From Paracoccus sp. S1E-3 (GTDB lineage Bacteria; Pseudomonadota; Alphaproteobacteria; Rhodobacterales; Rhodobacteraceae): DNA of 64,000 nt. The stretch covers positions 372,001-436,000 of the forward strand of contig NZ_JACEMU010000004.1 in assembly GCF_013868135.1 (NCBI RefSeq), written 5' to 3'. Each line of letters starts with the position of its first letter. Position 1 is the first letter of the stretch. This document shows positions 18,603-28,074 of this stretch, in pieces. A program made the position numbers and the translations under genes. The notes below the pieces were generated by a model. The model was not told the DNA's origin, searched no databases, and saw only the letters and a program-made list of their open reading frames with translations.

Positions 18603-18827
18603 ATGCAAAAACTCACATTTGCGGGGATCGCCGCGGTTCTGGCCTTCGGCGTTGCCGGTTGCACCCAGAACATCAACCCGACCGATGTCGACCGCGCCGC
18701 AATCGGCGCGGCGGCTGGTGCGACCATTGCCAAGGTCGCCGGTAAAGATAACAGCGACGTGCTCAAGGGTGCTGCCATCGGTGCAGCGGGCGGTGCGATC
18801 TGTAACGACGTCGGCTTCTGCCGGTAA
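18603..18827 (+). CDS. small glycine-zipper lipoprotein B
   Basis: 74 residues from ATG at 18603 (an alternative ATG lies 9 nt upstream). Lipobox GVAGC near residue 20, then a glycine-zipper stretch (AAIGAAAGATIAKVAG, GAAIGAAGGAIC) and the ending CNDVGFCR. The same architecture and the shared C-x5-C ending show that it is a paralogue of the gene at 18251. It is closed by a strong terminator at 18876. Confidence 0.78.
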   Translation: MQKLTFAGIAAVLAFGVAGCTQNINPTDVDRAAIGAAAGATIAKVAGKDNSDVLKGAAIGAAGGAICNDVGFCR

Positions 18828-18875
18828 TCGTCACACTTCCTGCGGCGCTCACGTGTTGCAGGAAACTCCATGTGA

Positions 18876-18908
18876 AGCCGCCTCGGGTCCTGCCGGAGGC
18901 GGCTTTTT
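18876..18908 (+). terminator. rho-independent terminator
   Basis: AGCCGCCTC and GAGGCGGCT form a perfect 9-bp stem around an 11-nt loop, followed directly by TTTT. It ends the small lipoprotein cluster. Confidence 0.88.
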
Positions 18909-19327
18909 CGTGCCGGTATCGCTGGCTGGTTCCAGAAGATCCGGGATCGCCGGTCGCATCATCAGGGCCGCCCGCATGATGCGATAGCCATGGGCGCAAT
19001 CGTTCCCGGCCGGGCGCCAGATGCGGCAGGCCGGGCGGCTCGCTGGGGCAGAAGGTGAGCAAGATCCCCTCAGCCTTCCCCCATGCGGCGGATGGCCGCC
19101 CCAAGCCACTGATCTGTCATACTTTCTGCTGCCTTCGATGCCGGGGCCGGACACGACCATTGCGGTGGCCGTCGTCGATAGGGTAGATACCGGTCAACCG
19201 CTCTGGCCGCGGGCAAGGCGATGGGGATAGGAAGCATCCCCCGCGTCCGGCCCATCCGGCCGTCATCCGCGCCGATCTCGGTCAGAGCCAGAGGTCGATG
19301 ATGTAATCAGGGGATTTGACTGACCCG
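18909..19327. other. 419-nt stretch without a convincing gene
   Basis: Minus-strand reading gives coding-like pieces in two frames (LLTFCPSEPPGLPHLAPGRE and AHGYRIMRAALMMRPAIPDL), which may be the remains of one gene broken by a frameshift near 19030. I do not recognise them. No repeat or RNA gene is visible. Confidence 0.4.
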
Positions 19328-19879
19328 ATGCCGCCCCTCGACCAGATCCTCGCCCCGCAGGCGCAATCGGCGGTGATCGCCGGGCTGTTTCTGGCCATCG
19401 GCTGGTGGGTGGTGGCGCTGCAGGGCCGCAGGCGCGACGCCAAGCTGCGCGCCGAACGCGTGCGCGATGTGCAGCGCGCGCTGTTTGCCGAAATCCGCGC
19501 CTATCTGGCGGTGCTGGAGCGCGATCACATCGCGGAATATGGCGCGGCGATCGCCGCGCGGATCGAGACAGAACAGGGCTATTTCCCGGTCATACCGACC
19601 GAGCATAACAACGCCATTTTCCACGCCATCGTCAGCGAAATTCACGTTCTGCCGCGCGATACGGTCGATCCGGTGGTGCTGTATTACAGTCAGCTCAACG
19701 CGATCGGGGCGATGATTACGGATCTGAGGGCGCTGGATACGGCGCGGATCGGGCAGGAACGCGCGGCCGCGATGTATCGGGATTATATTTCAATGAAGCT
19801 GGGCGCCATCGAACTGGGCGAAGGCGCGTTGGCGGCCATCCGGGCCAATATGGACGGGACGGGCCGGTCGGTTCAATAG
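19328..19879 (+). CDS. hypothetical membrane-anchored protein
   Basis: 183 residues from ATG at 19328; a TTG four codons upstream (19316) is an alternative and neither has an ideal ribosome site. One N-terminal membrane segment (about residues 12-32, AVIAGLFLAIGWWVVAL) is followed by a basic helix and a largely helical cytosolic domain of about 145 residues. No known domain is recognised. It converges with a tiny gene on the other strand, overlapping its 3' end by 7 nt. Confidence 0.65.
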   Translation: MPPLDQILAPQAQSAVIAGLFLAIGWWVVALQGRRRDAKLRAERVRDVQRALFAEIRAYLAVLERDHIAEYGAAIAARIETEQGYFPVIPTEHNNAIFHAIVSEIHVLPRDTVDPVVLYYSQLNAIGAMITDLRALDTARIGQERAAAMYRDYISMKLGAIELGEGALAAIRANMDGTGRSVQ

Positions 19880-19935
19880 CCCGGACGCGGACCGGTCCTG
19901 ACCTTGATCGGCTTGGGCGTATAAATCGCAGACAT
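19873..19935 (-). CDS. possible 20-residue peptide
   Basis: An ATG at 19933-19935 follows a good GGAG ribosome site at 6 nt and encodes MSAIYTPKPIKVRTGPRPGY. An in-frame ATG at 19953 would give 26 residues. The composition (basic, Pro-rich, ending PRPGY) is unlike a random shadow frame, and an inverted repeat insulates it from the upstream gene. It overlaps the 3' end of the convergent gene. Too short for confidence. Confidence 0.35.
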   Translation of the reverse strand: MSAIYTPKPIKVRTGPRPGY

Positions 19936-19967
19936 GTCGATCTCCATTTTCATGGTCTCAATATAGG

Positions 19968-19993
19968 AAAGATTGCGGCATTTCGCAATCTTT
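19968..19993. terminator. perfect 10-bp inverted repeat, likely terminator
   Basis: AAAGATTGCG and CGCAATCTTT are separated by 6 nt. The A/T ends make it fit a bidirectional terminator. On the minus strand it follows the DUF4174 gene stop by 11 nt. A protein-binding operator for the small frame downstream is an alternative. Confidence 0.6.
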
Positions 19994-20004
19994 CGCGTAA
20001 AAAC

Positions 20005-20538
20005 TCAGGGCAACACCCCCGCCCGGCCGATTTCCTCCAGCCGCAGCGGGAATTTGTCGATGGCGCGCGAGATTTCACGCACGCTCCACGGGGCGGGTTT
20101 GCGTTGCTTCACCTGCCCATCCTTGTCCATGATCACCAGTGAAAAGCCGCGCGGATGCAGCTGCTGCCGCCATGGGCTGCGCGCGCCCGGATCGGTATCG
20201 GTGATGACCACCACGTCGCGGTCTATCAAGGGCTGGGGAAGGTCCTGCAGGGCCTTGATCTGCACGAGGAAGGACGGATCGGCGGCGGTATCCGCAAAGA
20301 CGACCACCGGCCGGGCCTGCCACAGGAATTCCTCTGGCGTGGTGGTCGTGGCTTCCAGGACATGCAGCCCGCTGGCAGTCGCCGCATCATTCGGCGCGGG
20401 ATCGGGACGCGCCGCCTGGGCGGCATCGACATCCGCCGCCGAGGGCGGATTGACGCGCGAGGGCGTCCCCATCTCGCGCCCCGGTCCCATCGCCGCCACC
20501 GCCAAGACCATCATCGTGATCGCAAACAGATTTTTCAT
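20005..20538 (-). CDS. DUF4174 family periplasmic protein
   Basis: 177 residues from ATG at 20536-20538, with a signal peptide in residues 1-17 or so. The domain region (PVVVFADTAADPSFLVQIKA ... RGFSLVIMDKDGQVKQRK ... REISRAIDKFP) matches the DUF4174 family, a thioredoxin-like fold protein common in Rhodobacteraceae without an established role. No CxxC pair is present, so a disulfide oxidoreductase function is unlikely. The frame is open further upstream but that part lacks a signal peptide. Confidence 0.8.
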   Translation of the reverse strand: MKNLFAITMMVLAVAAMGPGREMGTPSRVNPPSAADVDAAQAARPDPAPNDAATASGLHVLEATTTTPEEFLWQARPVVVFADTAADPSFLVQIKALQDLPQPLIDRDVVVITDTDPGARSPWRQQLHPRGFSLVIMDKDGQVKQRKPAPWSVREISRAIDKFPLRLEEIGRAGVLP

Positions 20539-20655
20539 CAACACCTCGCTTATCCTAGCATATAGGCGCAGCCGGCGATTGGGAAAGGAGGCAGGGGAGG
20601 TTTCGATGCAGTCAGGGTGCAGACAAGCCCGAAACCCTGGATTAGAAATCGGGGC

Positions 20656-21177
20656 ATGACCATGTCTCGATCCCCTGCCCGTCTGCCTGACGATTTCGCC
20701 GCCTCGCTTGGCCATGCCATCGCCAGCTTCGGCTTTCTGGAGGAAGCGCTGAAGCGCGCCATCTTCGCCTTGTCGCTGGACGGGCTGGGCAAGCGCCCGG
20801 ATGACCGCGCGGTGGCCTCTTTCCTGCAACGGATGGAGGATATTGCCGATGATACGCTGGGAACGCTGATCGACCAGTTCATCAAGCAGATGGGCCGCGC
20901 CCAGATCCGTGACGAAGACAAGCTGGCGGCCGAGCTGCGCGCAATCCGCAACAACCGTAACCTGCTGTGCCACGCCTCATGGAAACCCTCCGAGATACAG
21001 GGCCGCTGGCGTCCGTCCTTTCTGAACACTAAAGGTGAGGTCTTCCCCAGCGACATGGGCCAGGAAGACATCGACGCCATCGCCGCCGAAACCTTGCGGG
21101 TGGCGGGCCGGGTGGTGTCGATCATGCGCGCCACCGGCATTGACGGCGAATGGGTCGGCCACGACCCGGTAAGCTGA
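20656..21177 (+). CDS. hypothetical helical protein with a HEPN-like RNxxxH motif
   Basis: 173 residues from ATG at 20656 (ribosome-site-like CGGGGC; a second ATG is 6 nt later). The all-helical sequence contains AIRNNRNLLCHASW, whose RNLLCH matches the Rx4H active-site pattern of HEPN domains; the spacing from an N-terminal helix is also compatible. Family members with this motif are often RNases in toxin or defence systems. No nucleotidyltransferase (MNT) antitoxin partner lies beside it; the next gene follows after one base. The assignment rests on one motif. Confidence 0.55.
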   Translation: MTMSRSPARLPDDFAASLGHAIASFGFLEEALKRAIFALSLDGLGKRPDDRAVASFLQRMEDIADDTLGTLIDQFIKQMGRAQIRDEDKLAAELRAIRNNRNLLCHASWKPSEIQGRWRPSFLNTKGEVFPSDMGQEDIDAIAAETLRVAGRVVSIMRATGIDGEWVGHDPVS

Positions 21178-21178
21178 C

Positions 21179-21664
21179 ATGCTGATCGCGCATCTGCCCT
21201 CGGGCTATCTGCTGGGACGCGGCGCGAATGCGGGCGGGCGGGCAATGGTGGCGGCGCTGCTGGGATCGGTCGCGCCCGATTTCGACCTGCTATGGTTCCA
21301 TCTGGTCGATCATGGCCGGGTGCATCACCACGACTATTACAGCCATATTCCCGGTTTCTGGCTGCTGGTGGCCCTGCCCGTACTTGCGCTTCTGCGCTGG
21401 TTTGCACCGTCCCGATTGAGGATCGCCGCGATATTCTTCGCCGGCATCTTCCTGCATCTCGCGCTGGATACACTGGTCGGCGGGATCATGTGGCGGTGGC
21501 CCCTCGACGATCATCTGTATTCGCTGGCCGTGGTGCCCGCCCGTTACGGCAACTGGGTCGTCAGCTTCATCCTGCATTGGAGCTTTCTGACCGAGATCGC
21601 CATCACCCTTCTGGCCGTGTGGCTATTCTGGCGCGACCGGCGGGGCCGGCCCGCCACAGGATAG
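21179..21664 (+). CDS. YdjM-like inner-membrane metal-dependent hydrolase family
   Basis: 161 residues with an N-terminal HLPSGYLLG and LGSVAPDFDLLWF segment, histidines in HGRVHHHDYYSH, and four membrane segments, matching the YdjM/DUF457 family (putative membrane-bound hydrolases). The Asp and His residues could bind metal. It begins one base after the stop of the HEPN-like gene and is probably cotranscribed with it. The E. coli relative is LexA-controlled, but no SOS box is seen here. Confidence 0.8.
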   Translation: MLIAHLPSGYLLGRGANAGGRAMVAALLGSVAPDFDLLWFHLVDHGRVHHHDYYSHIPGFWLLVALPVLALLRWFAPSRLRIAAIFFAGIFLHLALDTLVGGIMWRWPLDDHLYSLAVVPARYGNWVVSFILHWSFLTEIAITLLAVWLFWRDRRGRPATG

Positions 21665-21757
21665 CTGACGCGCAGGAATTCTGCCGCGTTGCAACGGCAC
21701 GCGCGCCACGCTAACACCCGTCCAGGCTAGACCACATGCAAGCGACAAGAGGATTTC

Positions 21758-23044
21758 ATGTCCGCCCCCCTTCGGCTTGGCATTGCCGGGCTCGGCACTG
21801 TCGGTATCGGTGTCATCAAGATCATCCAGAAACACGCCGATCTGCTGTCGGCGCGCTCGGGCCGTCCGGTGACGATCACGGCGGTCAGCGCGCGGGACCG
21901 GATGAAGAACCGCGACGCGGACCTGTCGGCCTATGTCTGGGAGGATGATCCGGTCAAACTTGCGGCCCGTGACGATGTCGACATCTATGTCGAGCTGATC
22001 GGCGGGGATGAAGGCGTGGCCCGCCAATCCGTCGAACTGGCGCTGAAATCCGGCAAGGACGTGGTCACCGCCAACAAGGCGCTGCTGGCCATGCACGGGC
22101 AGCAGTTGGCCGAGCTGGCCGAGGGCCAGGGCCGGGTGATCCGTTTCGAGGCCGCCGTCGCCGGCGGCATCCCCGTCATCAAGACCATGACCGAATCGCT
22201 GGCCGGCAACCACATCGCCCGCGTCATGGGGGTGATGAACGGCACCTGCAATTACATCCTGACCCGGATGGAAAGCGCGGGTCTGCCCTATGAGGCCGTG
22301 TTCGAGGAGGCCCGTCAGCTGGGCTATCTGGAGGCCGATCCGACACTGGACGTGGGCGGTATCGATGCCAGCCACAAGCTGGCGATCCTCTCCTCCATCG
22401 CCTTCGGCACCCAGGTCGCCTTTGACGGGGTCGAGATCGAGGGGATCGAACGCGTCAGCATCGACGATATTCGCCGCGCCGCCGATATGGGCTACCGCAT
22501 CAAGCTGCTGGGCGTGGCGCAGATGACCGGGCGCGGGTTGGAGCAGCGCATGTCGCCCTGTCTGGTGCCCGCCGACAGCCCGCTCGGGCAGTTGCAGGGC
22601 GGCACCAACATGGTCGTGATCGAGGGCGACAGCGTGGGCCAGATCGTGCTGCGCGGCGCCGGCGCCGGTGAAGGCCCGACCGCCAGCGCGGTGATGTCGG
22701 ACATTATCGAACTCGCGCGCGGGGTGCGCATGCCGGTCTTCGGCGAGCCCGCGAAGCAGCTGAAAAAGCCCGTTCATGCCCGCACGGCCGTGCCCGCTGC
22801 CTATTATCTGCGGCTGGCCCTGCTGGACAAACCCGGTGCGCTGGCGAAGGTCGCCACCGTGCTGGGCGACGCGGGGATTTCCATCCACCGGATGCGGCAA
22901 TACGATCATCAGGATGGCCCTGCCCCGGTGCTGATCGTGACCCACAAGACCACACCGGACGCCATCGATCACGCCATTGCCGAACTGCCGAAGACCGGGG
23001 TGATCGCCGAGGATCCGGTGGAATTGCGGATCGAGGAAGTCTGA
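21758..23044 (+). CDS. hom: homoserine dehydrogenase
   Basis: NAD(P)-dependent reduction of aspartate semialdehyde to homoserine, for threonine, methionine and isoleucine. 428 residues: Rossmann GLGTVGIGV near residues 11-19, AAVAGGIPVI and GGIDASHKLAIL around the catalytic Lys, and a C-terminal ACT domain (about 350-428, beginning AYYLRLALLDKPGALAKV) expected to sense threonine. It stands alone, 93 nt after the YdjM-like gene. Confidence 0.96.
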   Translation: MSAPLRLGIAGLGTVGIGVIKIIQKHADLLSARSGRPVTITAVSARDRMKNRDADLSAYVWEDDPVKLAARDDVDIYVELIGGDEGVARQSVELALKSGKDVVTANKALLAMHGQQLAELAEGQGRVIRFEAAVAGGIPVIKTMTESLAGNHIARVMGVMNGTCNYILTRMESAGLPYEAVFEEARQLGYLEADPTLDVGGIDASHKLAILSSIAFGTQVAFDGVEIEGIERVSIDDIRRAADMGYRIKLLGVAQMTGRGLEQRMSPCLVPADSPLGQLQGGTNMVVIEGDSVGQIVLRGAGAGEGPTASAVMSDIIELARGVRMPVFGEPAKQLKKPVHARTAVPAAYYLRLALLDKPGALAKVATVLGDAGISIHRMRQYDHQDGPAPVLIVTHKTTPDAIDHAIAELPKTGVIAEDPVELRIEEV

Positions 23045-23070
23045 ATCGAGGGCCGGAGCGCCACCGCCAG

Positions 23071-23100
23071 CCCCCCGAGGTATTTTCGCGCGGAAGATGG
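23071..23100 (+). repeat. partial copy of a dispersed intergenic element
   Basis: CCCCCCGAGGTATTTTCGCG followed by CGGAAGATGG resembles the tail of the fuller copies at 53718 and 62079. The paired hairpins that precede the tail in those copies are not recognisable here. It lies between hom and the MmcQ/YjbR gene. Confidence 0.5.
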
Positions 23101-23116
23101 TGCTAGGCTTCGGCAC

Positions 23117-23473
23117 ATGAGTCGGAAGCTGGTCAATCAGATATGCGCGCGCCTGCCGGGGGCGGAGGTCTCTGACCCTTGGGGCGGCGGTCATGATTGC
23201 TGGAAGGTCGGCGGCAAGATCTTCGCCCTGATCGGCGCGATGGAGGAGCGCGTCTCGGTGAAATGCGACGGCATCGAGACGGCGGCCATGCTGATCGACG
23301 CCGGCGTGGCGCAGAAGGCGCCTTATCTGCACCGCAGTTGGGTGGCACTGGATTGCGACACTGCGGCCGCAGATGAGCTCGCGCACCGGATCCGGCAATC
23401 CTACCGGATCATCCGGGCCAGCCTGCCGAAGCAGGTGCAGGCGGGGCTGGGCGCCTTCCCCCAGGACGGATAA
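23117..23473 (+). CDS. MmcQ/YjbR family protein
   Basis: 118 residues of the MmcQ/YjbR (CyaY-like fold) family, shown by WKVGGKIFALIG, RVSVKCD and the C-terminal SYRIIRASLPKQVQAGLG segment. The family is called DNA-binding on structural grounds, but its cell role is unknown. Single-gene unit 72 nt after hom. Confidence 0.88.
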   Translation: MSRKLVNQICARLPGAEVSDPWGGGHDCWKVGGKIFALIGAMEERVSVKCDGIETAAMLIDAGVAQKAPYLHRSWVALDCDTAAADELAHRIRQSYRIIRASLPKQVQAGLGAFPQDG

Positions 23474-23811
23474 GCCTGCGTTGGGGCTTTGGCCAGAATG
23501 ATCCGCGCGCCGTGCCGGGATCAGCCGACCCCGCCGGGCAGCGGGGCTTGCCATGCAATCAGGTCGTGCGCCGTCCATCGGTCCCAAACCGGGCCGGCAA
23601 CCCTCATTGACACGCGCCCTGCTGGCGATCCGCCGCCAACATCACCGCCAGACTGTCCCCCGCGCCGAGGAATTGCCCTGAAGCCGCCAGCCCATGCCGC
23701 GCGTTGACGGCTTGAGGCGCCGCGGGGCACCGGCCTTGCCGAGGCCGATGCGGAAGGCGTTCTTCCATCACCCCGCCTTCTGCATCCCCCACCGGCCGGT
23801 CCCGGCGGGCC
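23474..23811. other. 338-nt stretch without a recognisable gene
   Basis: Short open frames exist on both strands. The minus-strand pieces (MRVAGPVWDRWTAHDLIAWQ and GLAASGQFLGAGDSLAVML) look mildly protein-like but lie in different frames and match nothing I know, so a decayed gene is possible. No terminator or repeat was seen. Confidence 0.4.
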
Positions 23812-25005
23812 TCAGCGGAACAGGATCAGGCTGGAGGGCGACCAGCCAACCGTGGCACGTGTGCCGACATCGGGGATGTCGCGGCCGAAGACGTTGCGCA
23901 TCGAGATGCGGACGGGCGCCGACAGCGTCCCATCCACCTCGTCCAGACGGGCGTCGTAATAGGTCATGTCGCCGTAATAGACGACCTCGTCGATCACGGC
24001 GCCGTTCTGGCGGGGCGCGGTCTGTGGCTGGCCTTCGGGGAAGATGCTCATCGCTTCGGGGCGGAAGCCGATCATCGGCTGTTCGTCATCCTCGCCCTTG
24101 GCGGCAACCTGTGAATGCGGCAGGTCGATCTCGCCCAGCCCTTCCACGTCGACGCGGACGGTCTCGGCATCCTCGGACAGGATCGTCACCGGCAGGAAGT
24201 TCATCACCCCGATGAAGTCCGCGACCCGGCGGCTGACCGGGCGCGAATACAGCGCCTCGGGGTAGTCCAGCTGGGCGATCTGGCCTTCGAACATCACGGC
24301 GATGCGGTCGGACATCACCAATGCCTCCTCCTGGTCATGAGTGACCAGCACGAAGGTAATGCCGACCTGACGTTGCAGCTTGATCAGCTCGACCTGCATC
24401 TGTTCGCGCATCTTGCGGTCAAGCGCGGAAAGCGGTTCGTCCAGCAGCAGCACCTTGGGCTTCAGGATCAGCGCCCGCGCCAGCGCGACCCGCTGCCGCT
24501 GGCCGCCGGAAAGCGCATGCGCCGCACGCTTGCCGTAACCGGCAAGGCCCACCATCTTCAGCGCTTCTTCGACCGCAGCGGCCTTTTCGGCCTTCGAACG
24601 CGGGTCGCGGCGCAGGCCGAAGGCCACGTTCTCGGCCACGGTCAGATGCGGGAAGATGGCATAGGACTGGAAGACCATATTGGTCGGCCGCTTGTTCGCG
24701 GGCACATCCGCCATGTCCTTGCCGTCGATCAGCACCACCCCCGAGGAGATATCCTCGAACCCGGCGATGGTGCGCAGAAGGGTGGTCTTGCCGCAGCCCG
24801 AAGGCCCGAGCAGCGAGAAGAACTCGCCTTCGCGAATGGTCAGGTTGATGCCGCGCAGGGCGTGATAATCGCCGTAATATTTGTGCACCTCGCGGCATTC
24901 GATCATCGGTTTCGCCGCCTGCAGCTCGGCATAGCGGTTGGCCGATTTCGCCTTGCGCGGCGCCGGGGGCTTGGTGGCGGATGCGGTTGCGGTCGTGTCG
25001 GTCAC
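23812..25005 (-). CDS. potA: spermidine/putrescine-type ABC transporter ATP-binding protein
   Basis: 397-residue importer ATPase: Walker A GPSGCGKTT at 67-75, Q-loop FQSYAIFPH, signature LSGGQRQRVALARAL, Walker B LLLDEPLSALD, and a C-terminal TOBE domain. A 30-residue Ala/Lys-rich N-terminal extension precedes the domain. It overlaps the downstream-of-permease gene by 4 nt in the permease-permease-ATPase order of the Pot/POPT family. Substrate is probably a polyamine or similar cation, by family only; no binding protein is encoded next to it. Confidence 0.88.
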   Translation of the reverse strand: MTDTTATASATKPPAPRKAKSANRYAELQAAKPMIECREVHKYYGDYHALRGINLTIREGEFFSLLGPSGCGKTTLLRTIAGFEDISSGVVLIDGKDMADVPANKRPTNMVFQSYAIFPHLTVAENVAFGLRRDPRSKAEKAAAVEEALKMVGLAGYGKRAAHALSGGQRQRVALARALILKPKVLLLDEPLSALDRKMREQMQVELIKLQRQVGITFVLVTHDQEEALVMSDRIAVMFEGQIAQLDYPEALYSRPVSRRVADFIGVMNFLPVTILSEDAETVRVDVEGLGEIDLPHSQVAAKGEDDEQPMIGFRPEAMSIFPEGQPQTAPRQNGAVIDEVVYYGDMTYYDARLDEVDGTLSAPVRISMRNVFGRDIPDVGTRATVGWSPSSLILFR

Positions 25006-25808
25006 AGGAAACCCCCATGGTCTTTCTGGCCGGTGCGGGCAAGGCCGCGGCGGCGGAAGTATTCGGCGACGGCCAGCAGGATGATCGACATCACCACCAG
25101 AACGGTGCCGAGCGACATGATGACCGGGATGGATTTCGGGAAGCGCAGCTGGCTGAAGATATAGGTCGGCAGCGTCGGCTCGTTCCCGGCGAGGAAGAAG
25201 GCGATGATGAACTCATCGAGCGAGATGGTGAAGCTCATCAGCAGGGCTGAGATGATGCCCGGCATCACCAGCGGCAGGATGACCAGGCGAAACGCGCTCC
25301 ATTTCGTTTCGCCGAGGTCATAGGCGGCTTCTTCCAGCGATTTATCGAGGCTGTTGAAGGCGGTGGACAGGATGGCGATGGTATAGGGCAGGCAGATCAG
25401 CGTATGCCCGAGGATCACCGTGAAGATCGACAGCTTCACCCCGATCGCCAGCAACACCACCAGCATCGACATGGCGATGATGATTTCCGGCAGGACCAGC
25501 GGCAGCATGATCAGCCCCATGATGCCGGTCTTGCCCGGAAAGTTGAACCGGGTCGAGGCGCGCGCCGCGAACACGCCCAGGCAGGTCGCGAAGGTGGCCG
25601 AGCTGATGGCGATGATCAGCGAATTGGTGAAGGCGCGCCGCAATGTCTGGTTCGCCAGCATCTGCGCGAACCAGTCGGTGGTGAAGCCCTTCAGCGGAAA
25701 GGCGATGATGGTGCCGGAATTGAACGCGAAGATCGGCAGCAGCAGGATCGGCGCGTAAAGGAAGATCAGATAGGCGATCGCATAGGCGCGCAGGCCGCTT
25801 CCCTTCAT
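25002..25808 (-). CDS. potC: spermidine/putrescine-type ABC permease (PotC-like)
   Basis: 268 residues with about six membrane segments and the EAA loop EEAAYDLGETKWSAF, in which the ATPase docks. Its start overlaps the stop of the other permease gene (25805-25808) and its stop overlaps the ATPase start, so the three products are coupled in translation. Confidence 0.88.
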   Translation of the reverse strand: MKGSGLRAYAIAYLIFLYAPILLLPIFAFNSGTIIAFPLKGFTTDWFAQMLANQTLRRAFTNSLIIAISSATFATCLGVFAARASTRFNFPGKTGIMGLIMLPLVLPEIIIAMSMLVVLLAIGVKLSIFTVILGHTLICLPYTIAILSTAFNSLDKSLEEAAYDLGETKWSAFRLVILPLVMPGIISALLMSFTISLDEFIIAFFLAGNEPTLPTYIFSQLRFPKSIPVIMSLGTVLVVMSIILLAVAEYFRRRGLARTGQKDHGGFL

Positions 25809-26677
25809 TGTTTCACCCTCAGGAAACGGCGGTTGAGGAACAGATAGATCAGGCTGATCACGGTGACGATCAGCATGGCCGTTACCGCCAGCGCCGAGCC
25901 CATGGGCTTGTTATCCAGCGCCAGCATGTTCGCCTGCACCATATTGGCGACCATGGGCATCTTGCCACCGCCGATCAGTTCCGGCGTCACATAATCCCCG
26001 ATGGTCGGGATGAAGACGATCAGCGTGGCCGCGATCACGCCCGGCATGGCAAGCGGCAGTGTCACCCGCCAGAACGTCATCAGCCGCGATTCGCCTAGGT
26101 CCCGCCCGGCTTCCAGCAGCGAGCGGTCGATCTTTTCCAGCGCCACATAGATCGGCAGGATGGCAAAGGGTGCATAGGCATGGGCCAGCGTGATGACCAT
26201 GGCCTGCACGTTGTAAAGCAGGAATCCCAGTGGCTCGTCGATGATACCGAGGCTCGTCAGGGTCGAGTTGATGACGCCGTTATGGCCCAGGATCACCTTC
26301 CACAGAAACACCCGGATCAGATACGAGGTCCAGAACGGGATGGTGATGAGAAAGATCCACAGCGCCTTGCGTTCGGGCGGCACCACGAAGGACAGGAAAT
26401 AGGCGACCGGGAAGGCCAGCAGCACCGTGGCCAGCGTGACCGCGAAGGCCACCCCGAGCGAGCGCGCCATCACCTTGTGGAAGATAGGATCGGACCAGAC
26501 CGCCCGGTAGTTCTCCAGCGTGAATTCGCGGATCACCTCCAGATAGCCGTCCTTGAAGAAGGAATAGGCGAGGATGGTGATCAGGGGCGCGGCCAGCATC
26601 AACACCGCGTAGATCAGCGGCGGCGACACCATGGCCAGACCCTGGCGCGCCTCGGCGTCGAAACGGGTTGAAGACAT
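25805..26677 (-). CDS. potB: spermidine/putrescine-type ABC permease (PotB-like)
   Basis: About 290 residues with six membrane segments and the EAA loop LEAGRDLGESRLMTF. The ATG at 26677 is chosen because GGAG lies 5 nt upstream; an adjacent ATG at 26680 and a TTG at 26689 are in frame. First gene of the minus-strand importer operon; the region to 26899 is shared with the divergent TRAP binding-protein gene. Confidence 0.88.
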   Translation of the reverse strand: MSSTRFDAEARQGLAMVSPPLIYAVLMLAAPLITILAYSFFKDGYLEVIREFTLENYRAVWSDPIFHKVMARSLGVAFAVTLATVLLAFPVAYFLSFVVPPERKALWIFLITIPFWTSYLIRVFLWKVILGHNGVINSTLTSLGIIDEPLGFLLYNVQAMVITLAHAYAPFAILPIYVALEKIDRSLLEAGRDLGESRLMTFWRVTLPLAMPGVIAATLIVFIPTIGDYVTPELIGGGKMPMVANMVQANMLALDNKPMGSALAVTAMLIVTVISLIYLFLNRRFLRVKQ

Positions 26678-26857
26678 CATTTCTCCCAAGCGGGGGCGTT
26701 TGGACCGACTCTATAAAGGGAATGGGGTCAATGAAAAGCCGGATAAAATGGCAACAGCCCCTCAGCAGACTTCCCTAACGTGATCTTTTTGCTGGCGCCT
26801 TTTTTACGCGGCGGCAGGTCTTTCGTCTCGACACAACCCAATCGGCGTGCACAATGA

Positions 26858-28024
<1,167 letters not shown>

Positions 28025-28043
28025 TCTGACCCGGAGTTGCGGG

Positions 28044-28070
28044 AAAGGGCGCCCTCGGGCGCCCTTTCTT
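28044..28070 (+). terminator. strong hairpin terminator after takP
   Basis: AAAGGGCGCCC and GGGCGCCCTTT form an almost uninterrupted stem with a minimal loop, followed by CTTCGTTT. It ends 4 nt before the stop codon of the convergent YjhX gene and could serve both strands. Confidence 0.88.
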
Positions 28071-28074
28071 CGTT

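Noticed and set aside
23694..24215. 173-codon plus-strand frame after the MmcQ/YjbR gene
   Set aside because: Antisense to the 3' end of potA with Arg/Ser-rich shadow composition.
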